Source of the DNA: Podaxis mareebaensis
Lineage: Eukaryota; Basidiomycota; Agaricomycetes; Agaricales; Agaricaceae
Assembly (NCBI GenBank): GCA_018524725.1
Contig: JAEUWP010000178.1
Coordinates: 62,001 to 126,000 of the forward strand
DNA length: 64,000 nucleotides
Direction of reading: 5' to 3'
The notes beneath the pieces were generated by a model. The model did no database searches. It had not been told where the DNA came from and was given only the letters and a program-made list of their open reading frames with translations. The translations under genes and the position numbers were made by a program. Shown here one piece after another: positions 35,894-48,538 of this stretch (its first letter is position 1; every line of letters starts with the position of its first letter).

Positions 35894-38800
35894 TCAAGCC
35901 ACGATCATCCTTGAGAGTCTCTTCGAGTTCTTGGTAGAAGGCACCATAGCTTTGATAGCCTTCCTCATGAAGGCGACCGTCGAGTTCCCGCTCGACTCTT
36001 CCTTGCCATCGCTAGAAACGGAGCCATACGAGATAACACCCAACTCATCCACAGATACACCCCTCCTCTGCACATCTTCAGAGCTCACAGGTGGCGGCAT
36101 CGGGGTTCTCGTAGTCCCGAAGAACACCTTACTGTGCCTCCTATTCATACCGGGTCCATGATTGGAAGAGACAGGAGGCGGAGGAATGAAATCGGATTGG
36201 TAACCCTTTCCGACGCGTTTGACGCCGGAAGTAGCCATTAGGAATCGATCATAGACGCCTTCCATGCGCCGTTGACTAGGGGTATCGGGTAGCGCGTCTG
36301 GCGCGCCAAGTTGGCGCTGGGGATACGGTTCGACATGACAAGGTGACCCTGTCAAGTCGTCCGAAGAATGAAGTGGGGATTCAAGGTTTTCGCAAGAACG
36401 AATTGGTGTAGCGATGAAAATGTTTCTGTCAAACATTTCCGACAGACGTGGACTTGGCTCGGGGGGGACAGCTGTATAGTGAAAATCTTCATCAGCAAAC
36501 GGAGGCGCATATATTCAAGATAGAGGGGGCTATGACTCACGTTTGTTGATCTCGGCCTCAAGCTGTGTCATTGATGCGATCCGCTGTTGTAAAGAATTCC
36601 CATGAGACCGACTCTTCTCTCTTCTCTTTGACGGCGACATCTCGGCGTTCCTGTGAGCTGCAATGGGCGAGTCCTCCGAAACAGTTGCCCTCCTTTGTCG
36701 CGATGGCGTGTGAATCTCTGGGACGACAAACTGGCTCCGGACCGGGTCTGCGCTCGCAGGTGGCGAGAGGATGCTTCCACTGGGGGTCTCGGCGGGGGTC
36801 ATAGGTGAACGACTGCTGTTCGTGCCATCAGAAGTGGTCATTGAGGGCGTATTAGCAGATCCGGAAGTATCAGCCATGAGACTGTTGTTATAATCCGCAA
36901 AAATCTGAGATGCAGCGAGGACCTTGCGAGGGAGTCGAGAGGAGCGGTTGCTACGCCCGTGCGATTGGTTTCCTGATCGTGCGGAAGGCGCTACTGGGAG
37001 CGAAGGGAGCGGAGCATCTAGCCTAGCTGATGCTGCGAAGTTCTGGCGGGCGTCTTCTACGACTCCTGCATGATAGGCTCATCAGCATACTTCCTCGCAG
37101 TAAAATCATCGGGGATTTCGGAGTAGAACTCACTCTCAACATTTTGCATCCAGATCGTCAGTCGATCCATACGGGAATCAGCGGCTACCTTCTCGCTTTG
37201 GACGGCATTACGGACGACGGGAAGCGACGAATTTACTGGTAAAACGATAGAAGGACGTTGCGTCAGAACGACCAGGGCTGTGCCACACACATTGGAGTTA
37301 ATATATCAGCTCACCTTCATTTTCCCAAGATTGAGCTTGGCTGCTTCCCCGAGTTCGGGGGGAGTCGATTCCGGTCTTGATGTCCTTGACGTCGATGTCA
37401 AGGCTGCGGGCGGGGGTCGAACGGCCGTTCGTAACCTGGCCAAGTGTTGACGATTTGTAGACTTGGAGTGTTTTGTCTGTTGGTAGTGGTAGGAGAAAGA
37501 GTGAGCACCCTGTTGTCCAGAAAAAGCCGTGGAGCAAGTGGCTCACCAATTGAGGCTCTGATAACATGGCCAATCTTCTTGCCTTGCGCACTAGTCGGAC
37601 GAGTAGGTGTTTCCGTGGCGGGCATTTTATTCGTGACTGTAGGACCCAAGTCAAAGTAAGTGACCGAGCAGGAAGAGTGGAGGAGCCAAATAAGCGCAAC
37701 GGGCAGCTTACCTTGTGTTAAAGGTGGGGTGATAGCAGGCGAGGGCAACACGGTATTGTTAAACGCCGTAGTGCCATGTTGGTTTTCCTTGTTAGCTTCA
37801 GATTCCTTAATGGAAATCTTCTTCTGCTTCGTTCTCTCCTGTTCCTTTCTCTCTCTCTCAATCTGTTCATCTCTCTCCCTCTCAATCTCTTCAAGCCTGG
37901 CCATCTCTCTCAATCTCTCCCTTTCCCTTTCCCAATCTCTAACTCGATCCCTCACACTCGTGGATTCCTTCCCTTTACTCAGAGACGCAGTCAAAGAAGT
38001 CTCCTTTACGTCTTGCGAGTTCCTTCGCGAGACACTGCCATGATTAGTGACATCACCCAACGTCTTCCCTAACTTCTCCCTTGGTGTTCCGCTGACTGGC
38101 GACTTGGCACCTTGAGGCAAATTTTCATTCCGGGTAGCCAGAACTCCAAATGCCCGACGTGCAGTGGTCGAAGCACCACCTTTAGCTGAAACAGCATTCT
38201 CCTTTCCAGAAGCGGATGTCGACGGAGAGGCTGGTGGCGAAGCTTTGATTGGAGAAAGATCGGGAATGGGCGGAATATGAGGGCGTTTCCTTGGTTGCGG
38301 GACTGATTACCGTTCATTATGAACAAAGTCTGTCAAGGGCAGGCTATGAATAGATCAACACTTACGTTTGTTGGCGGTGACTTTGGGTTGAGACTTGGAC
38401 TTGTTGAGTTGACGAGAGGGAAGGTCCCTTCGAGATGCGAGTGGGCTCTCAAGGCCAGGAGGCGTCATAAGATTGTCCTTTCCCGACCTAGTTGACGACG
38501 GTGTAAGGTCGAGAAGCTTGGCCATGTCCTTCTCAAAGACGACGGAAGAAGTATAGCTAGAAGATCGCCCTATGAGCACTAGTCAGCGGGTTCTCGCGTG
38601 CCAACTGAATAGAAAGGACCCTTACTATGAGTGCTCGTAGACTCCCGGCGAGGACGCCAGAATTCATCAGCCATGGCCTGGGAGGCTGTACAGCGCAGGT
38701 CTGCGTTGGGAGCAATCATTCGTTGGAGGAGCTTCTCCATGCCTGTGGACATCTTCCAAGTCCCTATCCAGTTGCCTCGAAGGGTGCGTTGCCAGTACTT

Positions 38801-39909
38801 CTCCAGATCCTCCTTAGTTGTAAGTTGTTCACCATCGGTATTCTCGAATGGCGTGCGTCCAATAAGGATTTCGAAAAATGTGACACCGAGGGACCAAACG
38901 TCGGATTTTCGCGTGTCATGGGGGAGTCCGCGTGCACGTTCGGGAGAGAGGTACTAAAAAGAAACGGTTAAAGGCATGAAGGTGATTTTGATGAATCTGT
39001 CACATACTTCGGGCGTTCCGTAGGAGAGGTTGCTATGGAAGGCAGTAGGTGAATCCACGTCGTATTTCTCTGCAAAGCCAAAGTCCACGAGTACTGGAAT
39101 GTTCTTGTGCGATAACAAAATATTAGCTGGTCTATACAAAACAGGTGTTCAGGTTGTGTCGTGAGGTGATTTGTGGCAGTGAGCACATACTTGATGTCGT
39201 TATGGACTACGCCGCGTCGGTGGAGAAAGTCAATGCCAGAGAGCAAGAAACGAAACCATTCTCTTGCTTTGGTTTCCTCTACTTCTACAGGTACGAGTGT
39301 AGGGAGATAGGTCCTGCAAACAAGGTGCCTTGTTAGCAACACTTTTTCGATGCGACGAGGTTCGGAAAGGTATAGATATCCAATAGCCGTGTGGAAATCG
39401 AGATTGGTGAAGGTCGTTGAACGAGACTTACATAGTGATGAGGGCGTAAGATGGAGTAAGAACGAACGAGTGGAAAGGGATGATGGACGGGTGAGGATCG
39501 TTCTTAAATGTTCTGACAATCTTCATTTCATTCCACCTAAGAGTCATATGAGTTGCCATGTTTCTTAGCCTTCGAAATCCCAAACATACAGAGATCTGAC
39601 ACGTGCAGCAGTGGTAGAGGTCTTGGATCGGTGAACAAGCTTGACTGCAATCTTCTGTCCCGTGGCATTCGCCAGTCCATCTGCTGATGACGAGAGCTTG
39701 GGACGACATAACCAGACGCTGCCCCAATTTCCAAAGCCAATCTACGGAACACATCAATCAAGTCAGCTTGGACCATTTTGGTGTGCAACTAGGGCGGTAA
39801 TGTCATTTACCTCCCGAATGAATTGTAGCCTGTCAGACAGAGCTTGGTCAGAGATAGAAAAGACGTCGTTTGTCTCCGGTGTCGGGCTTGGTAGTGTTGG
39901 AGCCTCCAT
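35894..39909 (-). CDS. Serine/threonine protein kinase with long disordered tail
   Basis: Starts at ATG 39909 (MEAPTLPSPTPETNDV). The kinase domain is spread over several exons: glycine loop IGFGNWGSVWLCRPK, ATP-binding lysine in KIAVKLVHR, helix C glutamate in LWNEMKIV, catalytic loop GVVHNDIKPANILL, Mg-binding DFG in VDFGFAEKY, then SYGTPEYLSPERARG and SDVWSLGVTFFEILIGRTPF. The catalytic loop has HND instead of HRD, so the arginine that usually couples to activation-loop phosphorylation is absent. After the domain comes a Ser/Pro/Arg-rich tail of several hundred residues, including a charged coiled coil rich in Arg and Glu (37840-37960), ending SKRLSRMIVA. Introns are short; several C-terminal borders were not fixed. 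It acts as a soluble kinase of unknown pathway; subfamily not assigned. Confidence 0.85.
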
Positions 39910-40861
39910 GACGGAGAGGGGAGGGCTAGAAGTACAGGAGGAGGAACAAGCAACTAGCGAAACCGAACATGCGTTCCTAATCTTGAACTATGGCATAACA
40001 CAGCACAACAACGCGCCTTCGTGAGAACGACGCGACCTGTCCGTCACGGGTCTGATGGTGAGCGCTTAAGTATGTGAAGATGCCTCATGTTCAACAGACG
40101 CCTCGAGGTGTTGCGGAGAAGTCTCGGCGGGGTAAATCTGGAAGACAGAGAGACGGAAACTTATGCACTTATTATATGGTAACTGATTAACGGTTGTGTG
40201 CCTTGTTATGCAAGATATGTTTTCTGTAACAATACATCGACATCTAACGTTCGCGGATATGCGTGTGTGGGTGTGAATTATTTCGAGGAAGCGTTAGAAA
40301 AGGTACTCGGTTTCAAAAGGTGTCGGACTTCCAAACCACGGTCGCAAGCAGGGCTATTGCAGCGGTCGTGCCGCGTTGTACTCATCGTTGCAGCACACAC
40401 CCCTAACATCATGTCCGGCTCTGATTCCCAGTAGAATCCAAAGAGGGCCGAAGGACTTTGAGACAGTGTGCACCGTTAATGGACAGACACGTTCGTCCCG
40501 CCGGGATGAGGATGTCACACATTCGCGCCGAGCTTCCGGAGACTGACAGAGGTTGACCGGGCCAGGGGCCGTAGCGAGTCAACCTGTTTCACCACTTTTT
40601 ATTGCAACTTTGCGGCACATGGATAGCGTTACAAGCAGGGGGGCGTTAAAACCGAAGATAAAGCATACACGCGACAAACCACGTTTTTTCTGGGTAATTA
40701 GGAGGAGGACGCGAGTGCGATTTTACATCATTTAATCATTGATGGGTCAAGAGCAACTCGCCGGTCTTCTCCATATATTTCCCACGGTATCTTCCTAATA
40801 ACGGGTTGGTTGATGACACCACAAACTTCTCCATCGTACATTTCTTTTCTTACGAACAACC
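39910..40861. other. Intergenic, divergent promoters of kinase and porin
   Basis: About 950 bp between two divergent start codons. No gene, RNA or repeat recognised. Short frames at 40198-40434 and 40553-40735 lack motifs. Confidence 0.5.
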
Positions 40862-41966
40862 ATGTCTTTGCCTCAGCCCGTTCCCCCCTCCTGGAAGGTA
40901 CATGTCTTCCGTCTTTCCTTCACTTATACCTAGCTCACCGTAGTGCTTCAGGACCTTGGAAAGTCTGCCAATGACCTGCTTGGCAAGGACTACCCCTTCC
41001 ACGGCGCATCCCTCGAGGTCAAGACCCAGACTCCCTCCAATGTCGCTTTCAAGGTCACCGGCAACCGTGATTCGAAGACTGACGTCATCTCCGGCGATAT
41101 TGAGGCCAAGTGGACCGACCGCAAGCACGGCCTGACTTTCACCCAAGCTTGGACCACTGCCAACGTCCTCCGCAACACTCTCGAAATCGAGAACCAGATT
41201 GCCAAGGGTGTCAAGGTCGACCTCAACACCTCGTTGGCCCCTGAGAAGGGAACCAAGACTGCTCTTTTTAACGCCGTGTTCAAGCAGTCTGGTCTTCACA
41301 CCCGCGCCTCCCTCGATGTCTTCAAGGTCAGTCACTGCTTCTTCCGAGTCCCGAAATATTTTTGTGTTAATGATATCATTCTAGGGCCCCACCTTCACCG
41401 CCGATGCTGTCGTTGGCCGTGACGGCTTCCTCTTCGGTGCTGAGGCCGCTTACAACGTCACTGAGGGCAACATCACCCGCTATGCCGCTGCCGTCGGTTA
41501 CAATGCTCCCGAATATGCTGTCACCCTTCAGGCCCTCAACAACTTGAACACCTACACTGCCAGCTACTATCACCGCGTCAGCCGCGATACTGAAGCTGGT
41601 GCCAAGGCCCTCTACGACACCAAGGCGACCCACGGTGGTGTTGTCCTTGAGGTCGGAACTAAGACGTAAGTACCTAAATTTAGCCGATTTGGCTCTGGGC
41701 ACTGACGAGTCCGTTTTAGCTACCTCGACGATACTGCTTTCGTGAAGGCCAAGATCAACAACGCTGGCGTTCTCGCCCTGGGTTACAGCCACCTCCTCCG
41801 CCCTGGTGTCCGTGCCTCCTTCGGTCTCGCTCTCGACACCCAAAAACTCAACGACGTCTCCCCCACTGGCCCCGCCCACAAGGTACATATACTTTTGCTC
41901 CACCTCAGTTATTTTTTACTGATCCCGCGATTCCAGGTCGGTCTCAACTTCGTCTTTGATTCATGA
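40862..41966 (+). CDS. por1: Mitochondrial outer-membrane porin (VDAC)
   Basis: Five exons, 40862-40897, 40952-41326, 41385-41665, 41720-41882 and 41937-41966, give 294 residues, the normal size for VDAC. The protein starts MSLPQPVPPSWKDLGKSAND, with the DLGKxANDLLxKDY signature. It continues with alternating beta strands, for example TFTQAWTTANVLRNTLEIEN and TYTASYYHRV. It ends KVGLNFVFDS, the closing strand with the porin signature. The product is the 19-strand voltage-dependent anion channel that passes ATP, ADP and metabolites through the outer mitochondrial membrane. There is no cleaved presequence, as expected for an outer-membrane beta barrel. All splice sites are GT-AG. Codon choice is strongly C-ending, as expected of a highly expressed gene. 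Confidence 0.97.
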
Positions 41967-42251
41967 ATGGGTTGGGGTGCCAGATTGAAAGTAGTTATCC
42001 GCTAACACCATTACCTTAATCTCGTTCCGAATACATGCTTTCTGTAGTACTCTTCCTATCCAGGCGAGATTTGAGTCAGGGGTGGTGTGTTGTCTTGACA
42101 ATCAAGGGTTGCACCATGTCGTCAAGATTCGCGTCTGTGATGATGCAGCTTTTGGTCACGAGCCCTCCTCGATTTGTTAACTACTCGACTCGGACATATT
42201 TAGCGCTCAACATTATAACTATCATCCACGCCATCTCCTCTCTCATAACGC

Positions 42252-43557
42252 ATGGTTCTGCCATCGTCATCGGGTCCTCGCACAGATTCTCCACCACCCC
42301 TTAAAAGGCCTCGTCACTCGGACATGGATTCATATAACGCCAACGGCAGTCAGAACCCAGGCCACAGTCACTCTCACTCAGGTGCAAGTAATTTGCCGCC
42401 GCTGTCACTTTCGATCCTTGGTGTCGAGCCACTGGATGAATTCATTAAGGAAATCGCGGATTTTGTTCACCACATGATTGTCGTTCGCGCTCCGAACTAC
42501 CCACCGGGGAATGTTGAGGTCGAGGCGAAAGTCGGTGTGTTAAGGGATAGATCGACGGGGAAGAGGCTGGAGATGCCCGTGCTGGTTGAGACGAGTTCGT
42601 TCTTTCATCTTTTCATCTTGGAATGTGTATTGATTGCGATTTTGGCTGGCTTGATTAGTATTAGTGCCCGACGCACTGGACGTCCGCTTTGAGTCTAATA
42701 TGTCTTCCGTACGTCCTCTTACCCCGACCTACAGTAATCTTTCAGCTCACACTACAATGCACCTCAATGAAACAGCACCAACACAAACACTTCAATAACC
42801 TTCTTAACAAGCTCACCACAACGTCCAACCAACCTTCACACCCCGCAAGTCCGATGCACCACACACACCAATACCTCAAAGACACATTCTTCCCTCTCGA
42901 TCCCAACTCGGGTTCTGGGGATCGGGAGAAGATTCGGGTGACGCGGGACGAAAAGACGAATACGGTCACAGAATGTATACACAAGATTCGGCTTGGAGAC
43001 TTGAATATTTATAGTCCGAAGCAGAAGGCGGACTGGAGAGTGAGTGTTAGTCTTGAGATACCCAGTGAGTCTTTCAGTTTTTCTCTTTTGCCCTTCTTTT
43101 CGCTCTTTTCTTTTTCCCGTCTCTTCGATTTTGATGGCTTTCTTAGAGGGTGTGAGCTGAAGTGCTGATTTGTCGAGAGTCGTTTAGAACAGCATCCCAT
43201 CGGTACAGCGACGCACACACGAAGAAAAGACAGGCTAAGCTACTCGCATGAGGAGTTCACCATCGACTTGACACAGGTTACATCGTCGACGTCCGCAGCT
43301 GCTCCAGTACGCATTTAGTCTTTTCCTTTCTGGTCGCTTCTCATGCCAACGAACTAAAAATAACCCTGGCTCAGTCGCAAATATTTCATGAGCTTGAAGT
43401 CGAAATCGCGAGACCAGAGCTTCTACGGTCGACAGCGGCCCGGAGAGGTGACCAGAGTGTATCAGAACACGAGCGAAGCGCGTTTGACGAGCTAATACGT
43501 GCTTTTGTGAATAATGCGCGGATTCTGGTGCGGAATGCGATCGATGGGTGGCAGTAA
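42252..43557 (+). CDS. mRNA 5'-triphosphatase, Cet1-type capping enzyme subunit
   Basis: Exon 1 is 42252-42594 and exon 2 starts at 42659; several later introns are short. The N-terminus is disordered (PPPLKRPRHSDM). The triphosphate-tunnel domain starts at LDEFIKEIADFVHHMI, with the first metal-binding strand NVEVEAKVGVL. It continues with DALDVRFESNMSS and HKHFNNLLNKL, then KADWRVSVSLEIP, a late DRLSYSHEEFTIDLTQVT and HELEVEI, the last glutamate-rich strand. These three blocks mark the fungal metal-dependent RNA triphosphatase that removes the gamma phosphate of nascent mRNA before capping in the nucleus. The stop is 43555-43557. The acceptor of the intron beginning near 42710 is uncertain; 42782 gives the best family match. 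Confidence 0.85.
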
Positions 43558-43772
43558 TGCTATTCGAGACTTTATCATGTACTCTTTTTATTGGCATTCA
43601 CTAGTTTATTTTCTTTCCAGACTTGCAAGTCGAGAAAACGCAGCGAAGCGTCTTGACATTAAGGCGAAGACCGAAATCTGTGGTATACCGGAAGTAGAAG
43701 CAAACAGCCGGAAAACGAACCAAAACGAAAGAGAGAAAGAGAACATAGTACACGATGCATGGCGCTTAAAGC

Positions 43773-45618
43773 TTAAAGCCCAACAACCTCAACCATGTCC
43801 CCGTCCTCCAAATCCGCCTCTCCAATCTCAGTACCATTATCCATCCTGTCGCCGTCAACAGAAATCCTGGGGTCAGGCAATGCCTGTACCGGGGTCTGAG
43901 CTTTATCCCTGCCCCTACTCCTCCCACCACCTCCCCTTCCACCTCTTCCGTTTCCCCAGGAGGTGGTGGTCGGCGCAGGACTGGCGCCGTCGTCCTCGAA
44001 GACATGGGGGTATTGATCAGCCAATCCGGCCTTCTTGATGTATGCTCTGACGATAGCACCGCACTTGGTTGTGGGACGCACGATGAGCGTGATGTCTTTG
44101 GCCACTTTGTTGGATCGGAGGACGAGTTTGAATTTCCCGGAGTCGGATTCGGATTCAGCATCGGATTCTTGGGAGGCTCTTGGTGGTGGCGATTTGGTGG
44201 TAGTGGTGTTTGTGGAATATGTTGACTTGATATTAGGGTCGGTGACGGTAATGTTATCCTCGTCCTCATCGTCGGATAGGATATTGATAACGTCCTCGTC
44301 GCCGTCGCTGTCGTCGTCGAGACTAATGTTGTGACTGGGTTTTTGTTTCACTGGACTTTGACTTTGACGTAGTTCACGAGCTTGTTGTTGGAGGTAATCG
44401 TAGGTTTTTTGGTGACAGCCAACTGTGGAGGGGAGGGATAAACGGCTCGTACACATAGGGGTAGAATGTAGTGAACACACCGAATTCGACTTCTCCCCAT
44501 AGTCCGAGGGCGTCTGGCCTCGTCGAAGAAAATAGACGCTTGTTCCTGTAGCTGAGCACGAGAGCACTGACAAGAATCTGGGCGTCTTCCGCAACAGCAT
44601 CGAAAAGGTCTCTGAACGATTCATCCTGTGAACCATCAGTCACTTGTCCGCCATGAGAAAAGAATAGATGCATACCCTAGGCATTTTATAGGACCACATA
44701 GCTTCTTGCTCCACGGGGTTCAATGGGTGTTTCTGCCATCTGACTCTGATGGTCAGCTTCTCGGCAGTGCCTGATGCAAGAACTGGAATAGGTTGGTTGC
44801 CGGCAGATTGAGAGTTCACAGCCTGAGCAATTCGCTCGAGTTCTGGGTCGAGTACAATTGTGTCTGTCGAGTCATCCAAGTCATCAAAGGCTGTGGGTGA
44901 GGATGCGCGTTGACTGTCGAGGTGTCGCCTGATAGATGTGTCATTTCATGGGCATGCCCCAAATGTGTGTATTCACGTACCTAATGAGGTTGCGGGCATT
45001 TTCCAGTACAGCGGCTGGAACCTCTGGCGGAGGTGTAATAGAGCCTGATCTTGAGCGACCTCTGGATCGCTTGCGCTTTTTTGGTGATAGTTGCTGTTTG
45101 CTTTTACTGGGTTTAACAGCGTCAATGATTTCCAGGTCAGAGTCGTCTTCCTCGTCGTCTGAGAGCTCTGCAGACAACAAGCTAGAAAGACGTGTCAGTC
45201 AGCGACTGGATGTAATCCAAAAACACAAGGGTCGCACCGAATGGCTTCCTGGTTTTGCCATTTAGGAGGCTCCTTGTGTTTTCTGCGCTTCGCGAGGGGG
45301 GGCGAAGATTCATCATCGCTCTCAGGATCCGTAGAAGGCCGAGCAACCACTACAGCGCCATATAGCTATTGTCTATTGTAACACAAAGAAAAGCATACCA
45401 GTATTAACTTTATCAAGCTCCTTCCAAGTCTTCGCCGTCCACCCGCGTTTGATCACGAAAGGGTCATCGCTGTCGTTAATCACGACATTACCCAAGGGTA
45501 TAGCAGCAGCAGTTGTTGTAGAAGATCCAGATGGTTTACCAGCGGCTGTCGACTGGGCACTCACAGGACGTGGCTGGGGACGGGGTTTTGGTCGAGGACG
45601 CGGCGCGGTATCGGACAT
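43773..45618 (-). CDS. Rad60/Esc2/NIP45-like protein with two SUMO-like domains
   Basis: Starts at ATG 45618 (MSDTAPRPRPKPRPQPRP) and ends at 43773, with several short introns. The N-terminal half is disordered and rich in acidic and basic patches (SDDEEDDSDLEIID, SPKKRKRSRGRSRSGS), with nuclear-localisation character. The first SUMO-like domain reads KLTIRVRWQKHPL, then FRDLFDAVAED and LVLSYRNKRLF. The second, at the C-terminus, reads FKLVLRSNKVAKDITLIVRP then IVRAYIKKAG and ISVDGDRMD, ending ADLEDGDMVEVVGL, a beta-grasp end without a diglycine. Homologues work with SUMO-conjugation enzymes and Smc5/6 in recombination repair and genome stability. The architecture, not one motif, carries the call. 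It shares an 85-bp promoter region with the GCFC gene. Confidence 0.82.
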
Positions 45619-45703
45619 GGCAATTAACGAGGGTGAACGCCGTGGGAAAATCGCGGTTCTCGAAACGTCATACAGAAATCACGTGCAATAAAGCTTGGCA
45701 AGA
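45619..45703. promoter_or_regulatory. Compact divergent promoter between two start codons
   Basis: Only 85 bp lie between the ATG of the Rad60-like gene (minus, 45618) and that of the GCFC gene (plus, 45704). Both core promoters and leaders must be within this space or overlap coding sequence, suggesting shared regulation. A CACGTG-like word (TCACGTGC) is present near 45680-45686. Confidence 0.5.
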
Positions 45704-48538
45704 ATGACTTCGCCTCCTCCGCCCATCTTCAAGAGGACAAAGTCTAAACCCGCGCAGCGTAAGCGCGAGACCTCGCCGGATGACGCAAAAGTCGAGGAGA
45801 AGAAGGAAACAGAGAAGGATGAGGAAGCTGAGGAGAGTCCGAGTATATTGGCTGCGAAGTTGAAGAGCAAGGTGAAGAAGAATAAGGTCAAGTCGAAGTT
45901 GAGTTTTGGTGGAGATGATGAGGTGAGTGTTCTGTGACTGCTATTGGACTATGTTGACGCGTCATGAAAGGAAGGAGACGGGGAGGTCTTCCAGGTCAAG
46001 AAATCTAGTCTGAGTCGTAAACTTGCTCTTGGGAAGCACCCAGCGTGAGTGGCGTATGCTTTTGACTACGAATTTATCGACTAACATCTCGATCCAGGAG
46101 TGTTCCAGTGAACTTGGATCAGGCGACAATTACGGCGAGCAGTGGTCCAAAATATGACCAGGCATATCTCAATGAACTCAAAGCGAGTACGCCGTCCGCA
46201 AGACCATCCACAATTGCAAACTCCATCTCGACGCCCAATGATAACGAACAATCCCTGCAAATCATGGACGTTGAAATGGGTGAGCATCATTACATGCCAT
46301 CCCTTCAACACACTAATCGCTCGACAGAGGAAACCACAACAATTATACCTTCTGAGTCGCTAATCAAAACTGCGAAGGAACGACGTGAACGTCTCCGGAA
46401 AACAGGGGTGTCAACAGAAGAGGATTACATTTCTCTGAGCGTTACACGGCGCGAAGACATCGACCAAGGTCCCCACCCGGAATCTCGATTGGTCAGAGAA
46501 GAGGACGAACTTGGCGAAGGCGACGATGGTATGTTTCCATTACCATCTCTGCCGATCCCTTCTTAAGCTGAAATGACTCTGGCGCAGAATTTGCGGAGTA
46601 CACGAGTGCACAGGAGCGTATAGCACTTGGCAAGAAGGCAAGAAAGAAGGCTGCCATTGACCGTCGCGAAGCAATTAAAGAGTTGATCGCAGACGCGTAT
46701 GTACCGCTACTCTCCTATTCCACATACCAGGTTACTGACTATGCGCTAGAGAGGAGGAGGATGAGGAGACAATGGAATGGGAGCAAGAGCAGCTCAGAAG
46801 GGGTGGACACCGAACGCCTGAACACACACCTACGAGGGTGAAGCAGGTCTACAAGCCCACACCAAGTAGGTTTTCGATTATTGGCTCAGTTTGTTCATCC
46901 TGTTGATTACTATCTAGTCCCTCCTGCTACTCCACTACCGACCCTCGCCCCTGCACTTGCCCGACTTTCCGAGCAACTGGCTAAAATTACAACATCTCAT
47001 GCCAACAATACCGCAGCCCTTCACAATATCACCCAGGAACGCGAGCACGTTGACCAGCGGGAGAAAGAGATGCGGGAAATGGTCGGCAAAGCTGAAGAGA
47101 AACGTGCTTGGTTTGGTAGCTTCCGTGAATGGGTGGAAGGTGTTGCTGGGTTCCTCGACGAAAAGGTGGGTCGAGACCTTATTTCATCTAGACAACACCC
47201 TCATCCACTCCTCAGTATCCTATGCTAGAGAAACTTGAAGACGAGCATATATCCCTTCTGCAAGAACGCCATGACCTCATCAGGCAACGACGACAAACGG
47301 AAGATGATGACGATCTTTCATTATTCCTTGGCGCGTTGCCCGAGCCTCCAGACGCAGAACATGAAGAAGTTGATGAACCCGGGAAAACCGTACCTAAACC
47401 CAGTCCTGCGGCTCTCCGACGCGAGCGACGTGTAGCGCGTCTGGAACGAAGGCGGGTTCGCCTGCAAAGGCGCAGAACCGAGGAAGACGAGGAAGGTTAC
47501 TCAACAGACGCCTCGTTACCCCCGCCAGACGATCAGGCTTATTCATCCGCAATGGAATCCCTCGCCTCTCGGACGAAAGAAGTGCTGGCTGATGTTAAAG
47601 CAGAAGAGTTCCGCGACCCAGGCAAAGGAAGATGGGGGACCTGGAGAGAAAGATATGGGGATAGTTATGTTAATGCTTGGGGTGGCTTGGGGGTCGTCAG
47701 TGTATGGGAGTTTTGGGTGAGGCTAGAGGTGGTTGGATGGGATTGTATCGAGGTAAGCTAAGCAAACACCTACATGCTTTTCACTATTAATGTGTTGATC
47801 ACAGGATCATCGGAGTCTTGACAGTTTTAAATGGTATAAAGGTCTATATGAATACTCCAGACCGGGAAGTGCAGACGGAGATGAAGAACTCGGTCCAGAT
47901 GGGGATCTTGTCGCTTCAATGATCTCCACAGCCGTCATACCGAGGATATGCAAGGTCCTTGAAGGCGGTGGTTTGGACGTATATTCAGAGCGGCACGTCC
48001 GGAGAATCATCGACCTGTTTGAAGAAGTCGAGACGAGTGTCGAAGGAGACAATGTCAAGCTACAGGTATGCTTCAATGCTCTAGTTTAATATGATTATCG
48101 ATTGATAACTGCAAAAGAACCTTCGCAAATCTGCCATGGTAGTGTTCCAGAATGCTGTCTCTGACACGGAAGAACTCCTCAGAAGACACCATGCTACCGT
48201 GAAAGGTCCGACACCATTCAATCCTGAAGCTATCCCCGCTCGTCGTAGATTCCTTGCCAGACGAGTGAAGCTCCTTAAAAATCTATTACGATGGCGGAAA
48301 TTCACAGGGGAGCAATACGGTATCGGCTTACTGATTACGAGGTTGGTCGATGATTGCATGTTAGGCATTGCCGAAAACGGTTGGGATGTTGGAGGAGAGG
48401 AAGTTGTGAGAAGCGTAAGTGCTGTTGCTTCTAATGATGATTATTGGTTATTGGTTAACCGCCATCATCCAGGTCGCAAGTATCTTACCCAAGGATCTGT
48501 TGACAGCTCAGCTGCAGCAGAAGATGAGGCTTTCTTGA
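45704..48538 (+). CDS. GCFC-domain protein, PAXBP1/ILP1-like
   Basis: Begins MTSPPPPIFKRTKSKPAQRK. The N-terminal conserved patch KLSFGGDDE-EGDGEVFQVKKSSLSRKL is typical of PAXBP1/GCF2. Next come QERIALGKKARKKA and a coiled coil (LARLSEQLAKITTSHANN). The GCFC domain follows: WGTWRERYGDSYVNAWGGLG, VWEFWVRLEVVGWDCIE, DHRSLDSFKWYKGLYEYSRP and RRIIDLFEEVET. The last exon starts after an acceptor near 48472 and reads VASILPKDLLTAQLQQKMRL-S, stop 48536-48538. Members are nuclear and linked to transcription and to the spliceosome, with the yeast Ntr2 branch helping spliceosome disassembly. About nine short introns were seen, some with approximate borders. Start codon 45704 is used because the longer frame begins at TTG. 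Confidence 0.85.

Noticed and set aside
37776..38072. Plus-strand frames rich in Ser/Leu
   Set aside because: They are the antisense of the Arg/Glu-rich coiled coil of the kinase tail.
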